From DATFNI01 sp963712305 (GTDB lineage Bacteria; Bacteroidota; Rhodothermia; Balneolales; DATFMH01): a stretch of DNA of 64,000 bases. Made by a program: the position numbers and the translations under genes. The notes under the pieces are model-generated. The model ran no database searches and was not told the origin of the DNA. It saw nothing but the letters and a program-made list of their open reading frames with translations. The stretch is taken from positions 1,798,001-1,862,000 of the forward strand of contig CAVQHI010000001.1 of NCBI GenBank assembly GCA_963712305.1, written 5' to 3'. This document shows positions 7,850-16,510 of this stretch, one piece after another; position 1 is the stretch's first letter, and each line of letters starts with the position of its first letter.

Positions 7850-9943
7850 TTAAACGGTTTCTTCTATGATCTTCTGAGCAATTTGTTCCGGTACAGGAAC
7901 ATACTTGCTGAATTCCATCGAGTACACAGCCCGGCCCTGCGATACAGAACGCAACTGCGTGGAGTAGCCAAACATTTCCGAAAGAGGTACTTGTGCTTTC
8001 ACAACAGACCCCTCGATATTGTTTTCCATTTTTTCAATGATACCCCGTCGACTGTTCAGGTCACCAATGATATCACCCATGTATTCTTCAGGAGTAATAA
8101 CTTCAACCGACATTACCGGTTCAAGCAAAATAGCTCCGGCTTTACGGGCAGCTTCACGAAGACCTGAACGGGCACACAATTCGAAGCTCAGTGCATCGGA
8201 GTCGACATCGTGGTAAGAACCGTCATACAGGCGAACCTTAAAGCCTTCTGCAGGATAACCTGCGAGAACACCATTGGTCATACCTTGTTTCATTCCTTTT
8301 TCAACCGCTCCGATGAATTCACGTGGAATTGAACCACCCTTGATCTCATCGACAAATTCAAATCCCGTATGGCCTTCAATCGGGCTCAGTTCAAAAGTCA
8401 TATCTGCGAACTTACCACGACCACCTGTCTGTTTCTTGTAAATCTCACGATGTGTTACAGATTTGGTGATCGATTCTCGATATGATACCTGTGGCGCACC
8501 AACATTGGCCTCGACTTTAAATTCCCGTTTCAGACGATCGACGATAATTTCCAGGTGAAGTTCACCCATACCTTCGATGGTTGTCTGTCCGGTTTCTTCA
8601 TCCAAACTGACACGGAATGTCGGGTCTTCTTCAGCGAGTTTAACCAACCCTTCCGTAAGTTTGTCATTGTCAGCCTTGGTCTTAGGCTCAACAGCCAACT
8701 TGATTACCGGCTCGGGGAATACCATTTGCTCCAGAACTATCGGGCTGTCCACCGCACTCAGTGTGTCGCCGGTGTGGACCTCTTTAATTCCAACAGCAGC
8801 AGCGATATCACCAGCGCGAACCATTTTGATATCTTCTTTACTATTAGCGTGCATTTTCAGCAATCGCCCGATACGCTCTTTCTTGCCAGTAGTCGTATTC
8901 AAGACATACGAACCAGCTTCAAGCTGACCTGAATAGACACGAATAAACGTCAGTTTACCAACATACGGATCTGTTGCAATCTTGAATGCAAGGGCGGTAA
9001 ACGGTTCTTCGTAATCAGGATGACGTAAAATTTCTTCCTCTGCATCATCAACGGCAGTTCCCTTAACAGGCGGAACATCAACCGGCGACGGGAGATATTT
9101 AACGATAGCATCAAGAAGTGTTTGAACACCTTTATTCTTAAATGCCGTCCCACAGAGTACTGGAGTCACTTCCAGTTTCAATGTAGCAATACGAAGAGCC
9201 TCATGAATTTCTTCTTCAGAGATCTCTTCATCCATCAAATATTTTTCCATCAGAGTTTCATCATGATCAGCAATAGCCTCGATCATGATCTTCCGGTACT
9301 TTTCTGCTTCCTCAAGCAGCTCATCCGGAATGTCCTCGATCGCGTATTTAGCACCAAGCGACTCATCGTCCCACACAATGCTTTTCATACCGATCAGGTC
9401 AACGACTCCGCGGAATTTATCTTCCGCTCCAATTGGAATCTGAATAGGAATAGGATTAGCGTTCAGGCGGCTGTCCATCTTATCGATGACATTATAGAAG
9501 TCAGCACCGATCCGGTCCATCTTATTAACAAAGGCGATCCGGGGTACTTTATATTTATTAGCCTGGCGCCATACTGTTTCTGACTGGGGCTGAACAGCTC
9601 CAACAGAACAGAATACACCAACAGCACCATCAAGAACACGCAGTGATCGCTCTACTTCAACAGTAAAGTCCACGTGACCCGGAGTGTCGATAATATTAAT
9701 ACGATAATCTTTCCAGAAACAGGTTGTAGCTGCAGAGGTAATCGTAATACCGCGCTCTTTCTCCTGCTCCATCCAGTCCATGGTAGCACCACCTTCATGT
9801 ACCTCACCTAGCCGGTAATTTATACCGGTATAGTACAGAATCCGCTCGGTCGTCGTCGTCTTACCGGCATCAATGTGAGCCATGATACCGATGTTCCGAG
9901 TTCGGGTCAGTTGATCTAACGTTTTTGTTTTGGTCTCTGCCAT
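7850..9943 (-). CDS. fusA: Elongation factor G
   Basis: 697 aa, usual bacterial length. Translocase GTPase of the ribosome. Seen: AHIDAGKTTTTERILYYTG (P loop), RGITITSAATTCFW (switch I), DTPGHVDF (G3), NKMD (G4), and domain IV and V segments including GMGELHLEIIVDRLKREF and GYSTQLRSVSQGRAVYSMEF. Lies between rpsG and tuf as in the str operon. Confidence 0.98.
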   Translation of the reverse strand: MAETKTKTLDQLTRTRNIGIMAHIDAGKTTTTERILYYTGINYRLGEVHEGGATMDWMEQEKERGITITSAATTCFWKDYRINIIDTPGHVDFTVEVERSLRVLDGAVGVFCSVGAVQPQSETVWRQANKYKVPRIAFVNKMDRIGADFYNVIDKMDSRLNANPIPIQIPIGAEDKFRGVVDLIGMKSIVWDDESLGAKYAIEDIPDELLEEAEKYRKIMIEAIADHDETLMEKYLMDEEISEEEIHEALRIATLKLEVTPVLCGTAFKNKGVQTLLDAIVKYLPSPVDVPPVKGTAVDDAEEEILRHPDYEEPFTALAFKIATDPYVGKLTFIRVYSGQLEAGSYVLNTTTGKKERIGRLLKMHANSKEDIKMVRAGDIAAAVGIKEVHTGDTLSAVDSPIVLEQMVFPEPVIKLAVEPKTKADNDKLTEGLVKLAEEDPTFRVSLDEETGQTTIEGMGELHLEIIVDRLKREFKVEANVGAPQVSYRESITKSVTHREIYKKQTGGRGKFADMTFELSPIEGHTGFEFVDEIKGGSIPREFIGAVEKGMKQGMTNGVLAGYPAEGFKVRLYDGSYHDVDSDALSFELCARSGLREAARKAGAILLEPVMSVEVITPEEYMGDIIGDLNSRRGIIEKMENNIEGSVVKAQVPLSEMFGYSTQLRSVSQGRAVYSMEFSKYVPVPEQIAQKIIEETV

Positions 9944-9965
9944 TACTAAAAAAATCTTTTATATA

Positions 9966-10433
9966 CTAAAATCGGAAGTGGGCAAAAGCCTTGTTCGCTT
10001 CGGCCATACGGTGTGTTTCATCTTTTTTACGAACAGCGCCACCTTCATTATTGGAAGCATCGATCAGTTCGCGAGAGAGACGAAGCGCCATAGACTTATC
10101 ATTACGACCTTTGGCGGCTGTTATTATCCACCGCATACCCAGTGCCATACTACGATCAGGCCGCACTTCAATAGGCACCTGATAGGTTGATCCACCGACA
10201 CGACGGCTGCGAACTTCAACGACAGGAGCCGCATTATTCAGTGCAGACCGAAAAATGTCTATACCCGGCTGTCCAGTACGCTCTTCAATAATTCCGAACG
10301 CCTGATAAACAATTTTACGGGCAACATTTTTCTTCCCGTCTTTCATCAGATAATTGATGAAGCGGGATACCTGTACGTCCTGATATGTTCCATCAGGTTT
10401 AGCAATCCGATTTTCAGCTTTTCTTTTACGCAT
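9966..10433 (-). CDS. rpsG: 30S ribosomal protein S7
   Basis: 155 aa. Primary binder of the 3' domain of 16S rRNA and, in E. coli, the translational repressor of the str operon. Recognised by MRKRKAENR, SRFINYLMKDGKKNVARKIV, VEVRSRRVGGSTYQVPIEVR and HRMAEANKAFAHFRF at the C-terminus. 25 bp separate it from rpsL. Confidence 0.97.
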   Translation of the reverse strand: MRKRKAENRIAKPDGTYQDVQVSRFINYLMKDGKKNVARKIVYQAFGIIEERTGQPGIDIFRSALNNAAPVVEVRSRRVGGSTYQVPIEVRPDRSMALGMRWIITAAKGRNDKSMALRLSRELIDASNNEGGAVRKKDETHRMAEANKAFAHFRF

Positions 10434-10458
10434 TCGAAACTCTGAACCAGGTTAACAA

Positions 10459-10833
10459 TTACTTTTTAGGGCGTTTTGTGCCATAGAGACTTCTGCCTTG
10501 TTTGCGCTCTTCAACTCCGGCGGTATCAAGTGTACCGCGAATAATATGATAGCGAACACCAGGCAAGTCCTTTACACGGCCGCCGCGGATCAGCACAATA
10601 CTGTGTTCCTGAAGATTGTGTCCTTCTCCGGGGATATATGCCGTTACTTCAATTCCATTAGTCAGACGCACACGAGCCACTTTCCGCAGAGCAGAGTTAG
10701 GCTTCTTAGGTGTCGTTGTATACACCCTTGTACATACACCACGACGCTGCGGGCAATTTTGCAGTGCAGGCGCCGCTGTCTTACTGACTTTACTTTTCCT
10801 ACCTTTTCGTACGAGCTGCTGAATCGTTGGCAC
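10459..10833 (-). CDS. rpsL: 30S ribosomal protein S12
   Basis: 124 aa, first gene of the operon. S12 controls decoding accuracy. MPTIQQLVRKGRKSK at the N-terminus, TTPKKPNSALRKVARVRL and RGGRVKDLPGVRYHIIRG are present. The two lysines whose change gives streptomycin resistance in other bacteria (in TTPKKPNSA and GGRVKDLPG) are both wild type here. Promoter lies just upstream. Confidence 0.97.
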   Translation of the reverse strand: MPTIQQLVRKGRKSKVSKTAAPALQNCPQRRGVCTRVYTTTPKKPNSALRKVARVRLTNGIEVTAYIPGEGHNLQEHSIVLIRGGRVKDLPGVRYHIIRGTLDTAGVEERKQGRSLYGTKRPKK

Positions 10834-10871
10834 GGATGTAACTATTTAGTTGTCTTTTGCAATTGAGCTGA

Positions 10872-10904
10872 CAAATATAGAAAAACTCGGTATGGATACG
10901 CAAA
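10872..10904 (-). promoter_or_regulatory. Promoter of the rpsL-led ribosomal operon
   Basis: On the minus strand TTTG (10904-10901) is followed after 21 bases by TATATTTG (10879-10872). This is a full match to the Bacteroidota primary promoter pattern TTTG-N19-21-TAnnTTTG. The -7 element lies about 39 bases upstream of the rpsL ATG. No other exact match was noticed in the intergenic stretches checked by eye. Confidence 0.72.
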
Positions 10905-11025
10905 TTATATGTACCATTTATTACAAGAAATGTCACTGTCCCAGACGAACACTTGAATTTTAACCAATTCAGAGTGTTTTTTATTGGTAATAATATAAAA
11001 CTGATATATATCAATATAACAATTA

Positions 11026-13095
11026 ATGAAGTTGACGGATCTGAAAGGCCTCAGTGAAAAGCGCGAAAAAGCGCTGAATGAGGTTGGGATATACACGCCG
11101 GCTGATCTTGTTTATATGTTTCCCCGGCGTATCATCGACCGTTCGAACCTGCTGCCTATCAGTCAATTATCGGGGAATGGCGAGGAGGCGACCGTTACCG
11201 GCGTCATTCAATCGGTCAGCGAAGCTGGATATGGACGCCGGAAACGGCTTGAAGCTCTTATACAGGACGATACCGGAATGGTCAAAGCCGTTTGGTTTCG
11301 CGGTGTCAGTTATTTTAAAAAGTCACTGAAACCGGGTCAGCTTGTCGCCCTGTTTGGTGCTGTTAAACGCTATGGTCGTTATCTGTCTATTGCCCACCCT
11401 GATCTTGAGCGTCTCTCTGATCCGGATGAATCATCTTCAATTGCATCCATGGTTCCTGTTTATCCTGGATCGCAGGAATTGAAAAAAGCATATATCACAA
11501 GTCCTATCCTGCAGAAATGGGATCTGGAATTATTGCAGAGACACCGTTTTCACGAATTTCTGCCTGATGACATTCGTCACCGTCATCAATTCCCGGAACG
11601 GCAGCAAGCGTTATACATGATGCATCAACCTGAGTCGATGTCGGCGTATTATACTGCACTGAGGCGTTTTAAGTTTGATGAACTGTTCCTCTTTCAACTT
11701 GGACTTGCGCGATTACATAGCCAGCATCAAAGACAGCATGATGGCATCCAGATGAATCATACGGGAGAATACACCCGGAAATTCTTCAAAGAAATTATGC
11801 CCTTCGAGCTTACTGATGGACAGCGTAACGCTTTATCAGCGATAAAGGCTGATCTCAAAACCGGATACGCCATGAATCGTTTGCTCCAGGGAGATGTCGG
11901 TGCGGGAAAAACGATCGTTGCCATTGGAGCGATGCTGATGGCGCTGGACAATGGCTACCAAGCAGCTTTCATGGCACCGACGGAGATTCTGGCTGAACAG
12001 CATTACCAAACGCTGCAGAATTATCTTTCTTCACTTAATATAAATGTCCATCTCCTGGTGGGAAATCAGAAAACGACCTTGAGACGGGATATTCTGACTG
12101 ACATCGCCGCTGGAACGTGTCAAATTACTGTCGGCACACACGCTATCATCCAAAAAGAAGTACAATACGCCCGGCTCGGGATGGCTGTTGTTGATGAGCA
12201 GCACCGTTTTGGAGTTATGCAGCGTGCCGAACTACAGGAGAAGGGCTTACATCCTCATCTTCTTGTCATGTCCGCCACGCCCATCCCCCGGTCTCTTGCC
12301 ATGACCCTTTACGGAGACCTTGATGTTTCAGTTATCAAGGGACTACCTACAGGACGAAAACCGATCCGAACGGCTGTCAGGGGAGAACCAAGCCGTGAGG
12401 ACGTTTACAAATTTGTTTCTGAAGTTCTCCAGGATGGGGGGCAGGCCTATATTGTGTATCCGTTAGTTGAAGAGTCCGAGGCACTGGACCTCAAAGATGC
12501 GACCATGGGATATGAACAAATCCAAAAGCGATATCCTCAACATCGTGTCGGATTGCTCCATGGTCGCATGTCATCCGAGGAGAAGGACCAGGTGATGCGT
12601 GATTTTATGTCCAACAAAATCCAGATACTCGTTTCAACGACGGTGATTGAAGTAGGTGTTGACGTACCAAATGCCTCTCTAATGATCATCGAACACGCCG
12701 AACGGTTCGGTTTATCACAGTTACACCAACTTCGGGGACGCGTAGGTCGTGGCACAAGACAAAGCTACTGTATTCTCATGGCTGATTATAAGCAGAGCAA
12801 AGAAGCCAAAACGCGACTTCGGACCATGGCTTCTACGAATGACGGGTTCAAAATTGCCGAGATGGATTTACAACTGCGGGGTCCCGGCGATTTCCTCGGA
12901 AAAAGACAGAGCGGTCTGCCCGACTTCAAAGTCGCAAATATCATAGAGGATCAGGAAATACTCACCATAGCCAAAGATGAAGCACAGCGGCTAATGGATT
13001 CGGATCCTGAATTGACAAAACCTGAGCATCAATCACTCAAACACGCCTTCACCCCCTATTTAAAGGAAAAAGCACGATTCTTTGGGATAAGCTGA
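11026..13095 (+). CDS. recG: ATP-dependent DNA helicase RecG
   Basis: 689 aa. RecG remodels stalled replication forks and branch-migrates Holliday junctions. N-terminal wedge/OB domain (MFPRRIIDRSN, EATVTGVIQSV), then the helicase core with Walker A GDVGAGKT, DEQHRFG (motif II, DEQH), SATPIPRSLAMTLYGDLD (motif III region), HGRMSSEEKDQVM, and STTVIEVGVDVPNA plus QLRGRVGRG (motifs V and VI). Starts at ATG 11026, divergent from the ribosomal operon across a 192-bp gap, and converges with the curli locus. Confidence 0.96.
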   Translation: MKLTDLKGLSEKREKALNEVGIYTPADLVYMFPRRIIDRSNLLPISQLSGNGEEATVTGVIQSVSEAGYGRRKRLEALIQDDTGMVKAVWFRGVSYFKKSLKPGQLVALFGAVKRYGRYLSIAHPDLERLSDPDESSSIASMVPVYPGSQELKKAYITSPILQKWDLELLQRHRFHEFLPDDIRHRHQFPERQQALYMMHQPESMSAYYTALRRFKFDELFLFQLGLARLHSQHQRQHDGIQMNHTGEYTRKFFKEIMPFELTDGQRNALSAIKADLKTGYAMNRLLQGDVGAGKTIVAIGAMLMALDNGYQAAFMAPTEILAEQHYQTLQNYLSSLNINVHLLVGNQKTTLRRDILTDIAAGTCQITVGTHAIIQKEVQYARLGMAVVDEQHRFGVMQRAELQEKGLHPHLLVMSATPIPRSLAMTLYGDLDVSVIKGLPTGRKPIRTAVRGEPSREDVYKFVSEVLQDGGQAYIVYPLVEESEALDLKDATMGYEQIQKRYPQHRVGLLHGRMSSEEKDQVMRDFMSNKIQILVSTTVIEVGVDVPNASLMIIEHAERFGLSQLHQLRGRVGRGTRQSYCILMADYKQSKEAKTRLRTMASTNDGFKIAEMDLQLRGPGDFLGKRQSGLPDFKVANIIEDQEILTIAKDEAQRLMDSDPELTKPEHQSLKHAFTPYLKEKARFFGIS

Positions 13096-13105
13096 CTTGT
13101 GCGTT

Positions 13106-13741
13106 TTAATACTGATTGTGCTTAATCAGTATTTTCATACCAACTCCCTGCTCTTTGATGCTAAACGGCTTGCTGACGGATCCCACCTGTATCGCCTGAA
13201 GGTTATTCCCTATCTGCTGCACCGTATGGTTCAACGTTTTATCACCGCTGTACTCCAGTAGATAGAGATTATTTGCTCCTATCTGCGATACATCCAGATA
13301 ATGATTATCGCCTTTTAATTGGGAACCATATACATTACCAATTCCCATCTGTGTGACCAGCGTTGTGATATTATTACCGGCCTGCTTTAGCACGGCAAGA
13401 TTAGCTGTCCCATCAAATTGATTCACACTTGCCAGATTATTATCGCCAACCTGTTCAATTACAGCGGTGTTGGTCGGGTGTGGAAGACCGGTCACCAGCG
13501 ACGTAAATAAATCACTTCCAGCCGGTAGTGTTCCCAAAATTACAGACGACCCACTCGTTCCCTGGACATTACTTGAAATGTTCGAAGGCAATTTACCTGT
13601 GATCGTCGAGATAACCTGCTTCTTCGAAAGGGAACTGCTCGAAGCTATTTGCGAAAGAGTGGCATTGTTATTCAATGTCCCTTGTCCCAAAGTAAGTATT
13701 GGAACCAGGAAAAAGACAATTATGATCAATAACTTTTTCAT
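13106..13741 (-). CDS. Curlin-repeat protein, possible CsgB-like nucleator
   Basis: 211 aa with a Sec signal peptide (MKKLLIIIVFFLVPILTLGQ). Residues about 20-90 are Ser/Thr-rich and without repeats; from about 90 on, curlin-type units appear (IEQVGDNNLASVNQ, LKQAGNNITTLVTQMGIGN, VSQIGANNLYLLE, VQQIGNNLQAIQVG). It ends KEQGVGMKILIKHNQY, unlike the NMAIVNQH ending of the four CsgA-like neighbours. Few repeats, a different C-terminus and the last place in the cluster suggest a minor or nucleating subunit like E. coli CsgB. This is inference; no assay-type evidence can be seen. Confidence 0.65.
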   Translation of the reverse strand: MKKLLIIIVFFLVPILTLGQGTLNNNATLSQIASSSSLSKKQVISTITGKLPSNISSNVQGTSGSSVILGTLPAGSDLFTSLVTGLPHPTNTAVIEQVGDNNLASVNQFDGTANLAVLKQAGNNITTLVTQMGIGNVYGSQLKGDNHYLDVSQIGANNLYLLEYSGDKTLNHTVQQIGNNLQAIQVGSVSKPFSIKEQGVGMKILIKHNQY

Positions 13742-13755
13742 ATAGATATGATTGA

Positions 13756-13800
13756 ATAAACAGCACCAGTCGAATTTGCAACTCGCATGGTGCTGTTTAT
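13756..13800 (-). terminator. Hairpin between the last csgA-like gene and the csgB-like gene
   Basis: Perfect 13-bp arms ATAAACAGCACCA / TGGTGCTGTTTAT with a 19-base loop, downstream of the stop at 13814 and upstream of the start at 13741. No long U run follows, so it may act as a partial terminator or an RNA-stabilising hairpin that sets the ratio of major to minor subunit. Confidence 0.5.
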
Positions 13801-13813
13801 CAGTGTATTTAAA

Positions 13814-14992
13814 TTAGTGTTGATTTACAATAGCCATATTGTTGTTGCCATTCTGGGTCAACGTGCTTGTAGCACCAAACTGCTGGTTCAGCTTGAGAGT
13901 ATTATAATTACCGTTCAGCTGTTTTACAGTTGCCTGACTACCATCTGACTGTGTTGCCCAACTATTTCCAACCCCTTGAATAAGGTTATTATTCCCGTTT
14001 TGTGTGAAATCAGCTACGTTTGCAACGCCGCTCTGGTTCAGACGAGCTGTATTGCTATTACTATGTTGATTTACACTTGACATATTGTTATCACCGGCCT
14101 GGATAGTATAGGCCTTATTATAATTGCCAGTTTGGGAAATATCCGTCGTGGTTGACGTTGTGGGTGATACACTGCTTGTCACACTTTGTGAACTAAGGTT
14201 AGAGTTACCAACTTGTTTTGAACTAGCAGAGTTACGTGGATTCATATTGGCTGTACCGCCTGTCATAGTCTGTATTGCATAGTTGTTATTACCATTTTCA
14301 GTAATATCAGCCAAATTATCCTGACCGTTCAGATTTTGTGAAGATTGATTGGAATTACCAATCTGTTTTATTGTGGCCTGTGGGCCATTCCAATTACTAC
14401 CACCCTGAAATGACTGAGTAGCCAAATTACTATTGCCATTTTGTGTAACTCCCATAGTTAGCCCGGGATATACTCCACTGCCCGCAAATACACCGTTAGT
14501 AATCGTTTGAGTAAAATTATTGTTATTACCATTTTGAGATGCAGTTAGGTTGTCGGTGTAACCACTTGTGATATATTGGCTGCCGGTGTTACTATTACCA
14601 TATTGCTTAGCAGCTTCGTGCCTCCCGTTATTGCCACCAGTCTCTGTCTGATGCATTTGGTTGTTGTCCCCAACCTGTTTAAGTACTACGGTTTGGTTGG
14701 CGTTTCCCAGATTCCCAGTACCTGTCTGGATTTGATTTATGATTGATTGGTTACCATTACCATTTTGTAAAACATCAGAATTGTTCTTTGCTGCAGCCTG
14801 GTTAGACTGAGTCAGATGTAATGAATTGTGATCACCTTGTTGAGTTGCAGTGCTGATCTGATCTGATCCAGCCTGATCAATAACAGCGTTGTGATTGTTC
14901 CCTGTTTGCGTAAGAGTATTTGTATTTGACTGAGCCACTGCCAATCCTGCCGTTACTGCCAGGATGCATACACTCATGAGTATTCGTTTCAT
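13814..14992 (-). CDS. CsgA-like major curlin, copy 4 (last transcribed)
   Basis: 392 aa, the longest of four paralogs. Signal peptide MKRILMSVCILAVTAGLAVAQ is identical to copies 2 and 3. The mature part is an Asn/Gln-rich array of curlin units (x-Q-x-G-x-x-N pattern, about 11 residues per strand, 22 per full unit), e.g. VIDQAGSDQISTATQQGDHN. The last 80 or so residues (TARLNQSGVANVADFTQNGN... to NMAIVNQH) are shared with the other copies while the middle differs. Expected to be secreted through CsgG and to form amyloid fibres on the surface. Preceded by a 180-bp spacer shared with two other copies. Confidence 0.88.
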   Translation of the reverse strand: MKRILMSVCILAVTAGLAVAQSNTNTLTQTGNNHNAVIDQAGSDQISTATQQGDHNSLHLTQSNQAAAKNNSDVLQNGNGNQSIINQIQTGTGNLGNANQTVVLKQVGDNNQMHQTETGGNNGRHEAAKQYGNSNTGSQYITSGYTDNLTASQNGNNNNFTQTITNGVFAGSGVYPGLTMGVTQNGNSNLATQSFQGGSNWNGPQATIKQIGNSNQSSQNLNGQDNLADITENGNNNYAIQTMTGGTANMNPRNSASSKQVGNSNLSSQSVTSSVSPTTSTTTDISQTGNYNKAYTIQAGDNNMSSVNQHSNSNTARLNQSGVANVADFTQNGNNNLIQGVGNSWATQSDGSQATVKQLNGNYNTLKLNQQFGATSTLTQNGNNNMAIVNQH

Positions 14993-15172
14993 GGTTCTTA
15001 ACCTTTTCTTTTGTTACTGTTTTTATTTTTTGCCCCAACATCTGGCGAGCCTGCAATCAGTTAACCCGTTTTCATAACACTTAAAAAAGCACCCAACACA
15101 TTATGGGGCGACCACCACGGGAATCATGAAAAATCCTCGTGATGGTCTTTGTCATCTTAGGGAAGTCCGTTA
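14993..15172 (-). repeat. 180-bp curlin spacer repeat, copy C
   Basis: Almost identical to 16331-16510 and 17675-17854, each exactly 180 bp from stop to start. Reading on the minus strand it holds a hairpin with wobble pairs (15147-15110, GACCATCACGAGGA / TCCCGTGGTGGTC), a second GC hairpin (15109-15089) followed by six Ts at 15088-15083 that looks like an intrinsic terminator, then a leader with GTTGGGGCAAAAAATAAAAA and the ribosome-binding region AGAAAAGGTTAAGAACC before the ATG. So each curlin gene probably has its own 3' terminator and 5' leader. Confidence 0.85.
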
Positions 15173-16330
15173 TCAATGTTGATTTACAATAGCCATGTTA
15201 TTGTTGCCATTCTGGGTCAGAGTACTGACAGCGCCGTTGATTTGGTTCAACTTAACAGTATTCAAATTACCAAGCTGTTTAACCGTTGCCTGGCTGGCAT
15301 CAGACTGCATAGCCCAGTTGCTGCTCACGCCGCGAATCAAGTTGCTTGTACCATTTTGCGTAAAGTCAGCCATGTTTATATCCCCAGACTGATTTAAACG
15401 AGCCGTGTTTGAGTTGTTTGTCTGGCTGATGGCAGCAGAGTTGTCATTGCCCATTTGGCTTGTATTGGCATAGTTGTAGTTGCCATGCTGGGTGATAGCA
15501 CTGCTGACAGATGTAATCCCTGATGTTGGATTGTTGTCGCCTGTTACTGATTGATTGGCATTATTTGAGTTTCCCGTTTGAGAAATGTTAACCGTTATGG
15601 CTTTACCATTTACAGACTGGTTTGCAATATTACTATTCCCGCTGGATGTGATATCACCACGATTGGACCAATTTGATCCAATTGTACTCACAAAGTTTTG
15701 AGTAGCATTATTGCTATTTCCAATCTGTGTTGTTTTTACAACTCCGAAATACCCATTATTATTCATATTTAGATTTTGTTGTGCATTATTAGAGTTGCCA
15801 CGCTGTACTACCTCACCGTTGTTATACGCGCCATGTTCCGTCTGATTAGAAACGTTGTAATCACCCACCTGTGTGAGATTTAAATTTTCAGTATATCCAT
15901 GCGTTATTTTTTGGACCCCACTATTACTATTTCCACGCTGGGATGCACTAACTTTCTGGCCACTATTGTTCCCAGGTGCATTTTCACTCTGCGACATGGT
16001 ATTATTATTACCGACCTGCTGTATTGTGGCATCATTAAGTGTAGTATTACCCCCGCCTGTCTGGTTCTGATCAACTGTCGCCTTATTTTTTGATCCATTT
16101 TGCAGAATGTCGGAGTTTTGCGGGCCATTATTATCGGTCAGCTGATTCAGCTTAACTGAATTGTTGTCACCTTTCTGGGTAGCTGTACTCGTTTGATTTG
16201 ATCCGGTTTGATCAATAGTCGCAGTATGATTATTACCCGTTTGATTTAATGTGCTCTGTGTATTCGACTGAGCCACTGCCAATCCTGCCGTTACTGCCAG
16301 GATGCATACACTCATGAGTATTCGTTTCAT
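15173..16330 (-). CDS. CsgA-like major curlin, copy 3
   Basis: 385 aa. Same signal peptide as copies 2 and 4, followed by SNTQSTLNQTGNNHTATIDQ and a long series of curlin units, ending STLTQNGNNNMAIVNQH. The mature chain has no cysteine in the stretches read and is dominated by N, Q, G, S and T. N- and C-terminal thirds are nearly identical to copy 2, the centre has diverged, the pattern expected of tandem duplication plus gene conversion. Role: extracellular amyloid subunit of a curli-type biofilm fibre. Confidence 0.88.
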   Translation of the reverse strand: MKRILMSVCILAVTAGLAVAQSNTQSTLNQTGNNHTATIDQTGSNQTSTATQKGDNNSVKLNQLTDNNGPQNSDILQNGSKNKATVDQNQTGGGNTTLNDATIQQVGNNNTMSQSENAPGNNSGQKVSASQRGNSNSGVQKITHGYTENLNLTQVGDYNVSNQTEHGAYNNGEVVQRGNSNNAQQNLNMNNNGYFGVVKTTQIGNSNNATQNFVSTIGSNWSNRGDITSSGNSNIANQSVNGKAITVNISQTGNSNNANQSVTGDNNPTSGITSVSSAITQHGNYNYANTSQMGNDNSAAISQTNNSNTARLNQSGDINMADFTQNGTSNLIRGVSSNWAMQSDASQATVKQLGNLNTVKLNQINGAVSTLTQNGNNNMAIVNQH

Positions 16331-16510
16331 GGTTCTTAACCTTTTCTTTTGTTACTGTTTTTATTTTTTGCCCCAACATCTGGCGAGCCTGCAATCAGTT
16401 AACCCGTTTTCATAACACTTAAAAAAGCACCCAACACATTATGGGGCGACCACCACGGGAATCATGAAAAATCCTCGTGATGGTCTTTGTCATCTTAGGG
16501 AAGTCCGTTA
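16331..16510 (-). repeat. 180-bp curlin spacer repeat, copy B
   Basis: Second copy of the 180-bp spacer, by eye indistinguishable from 14993-15172 over nearly its whole length. Carries the same wobble hairpin, GC hairpin with A/T run, and leader before the copy 3 start codon's upstream neighbour gene. The identity of non-coding DNA between divergent coding centres argues for recent duplication or ongoing homogenisation. Confidence 0.85.
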
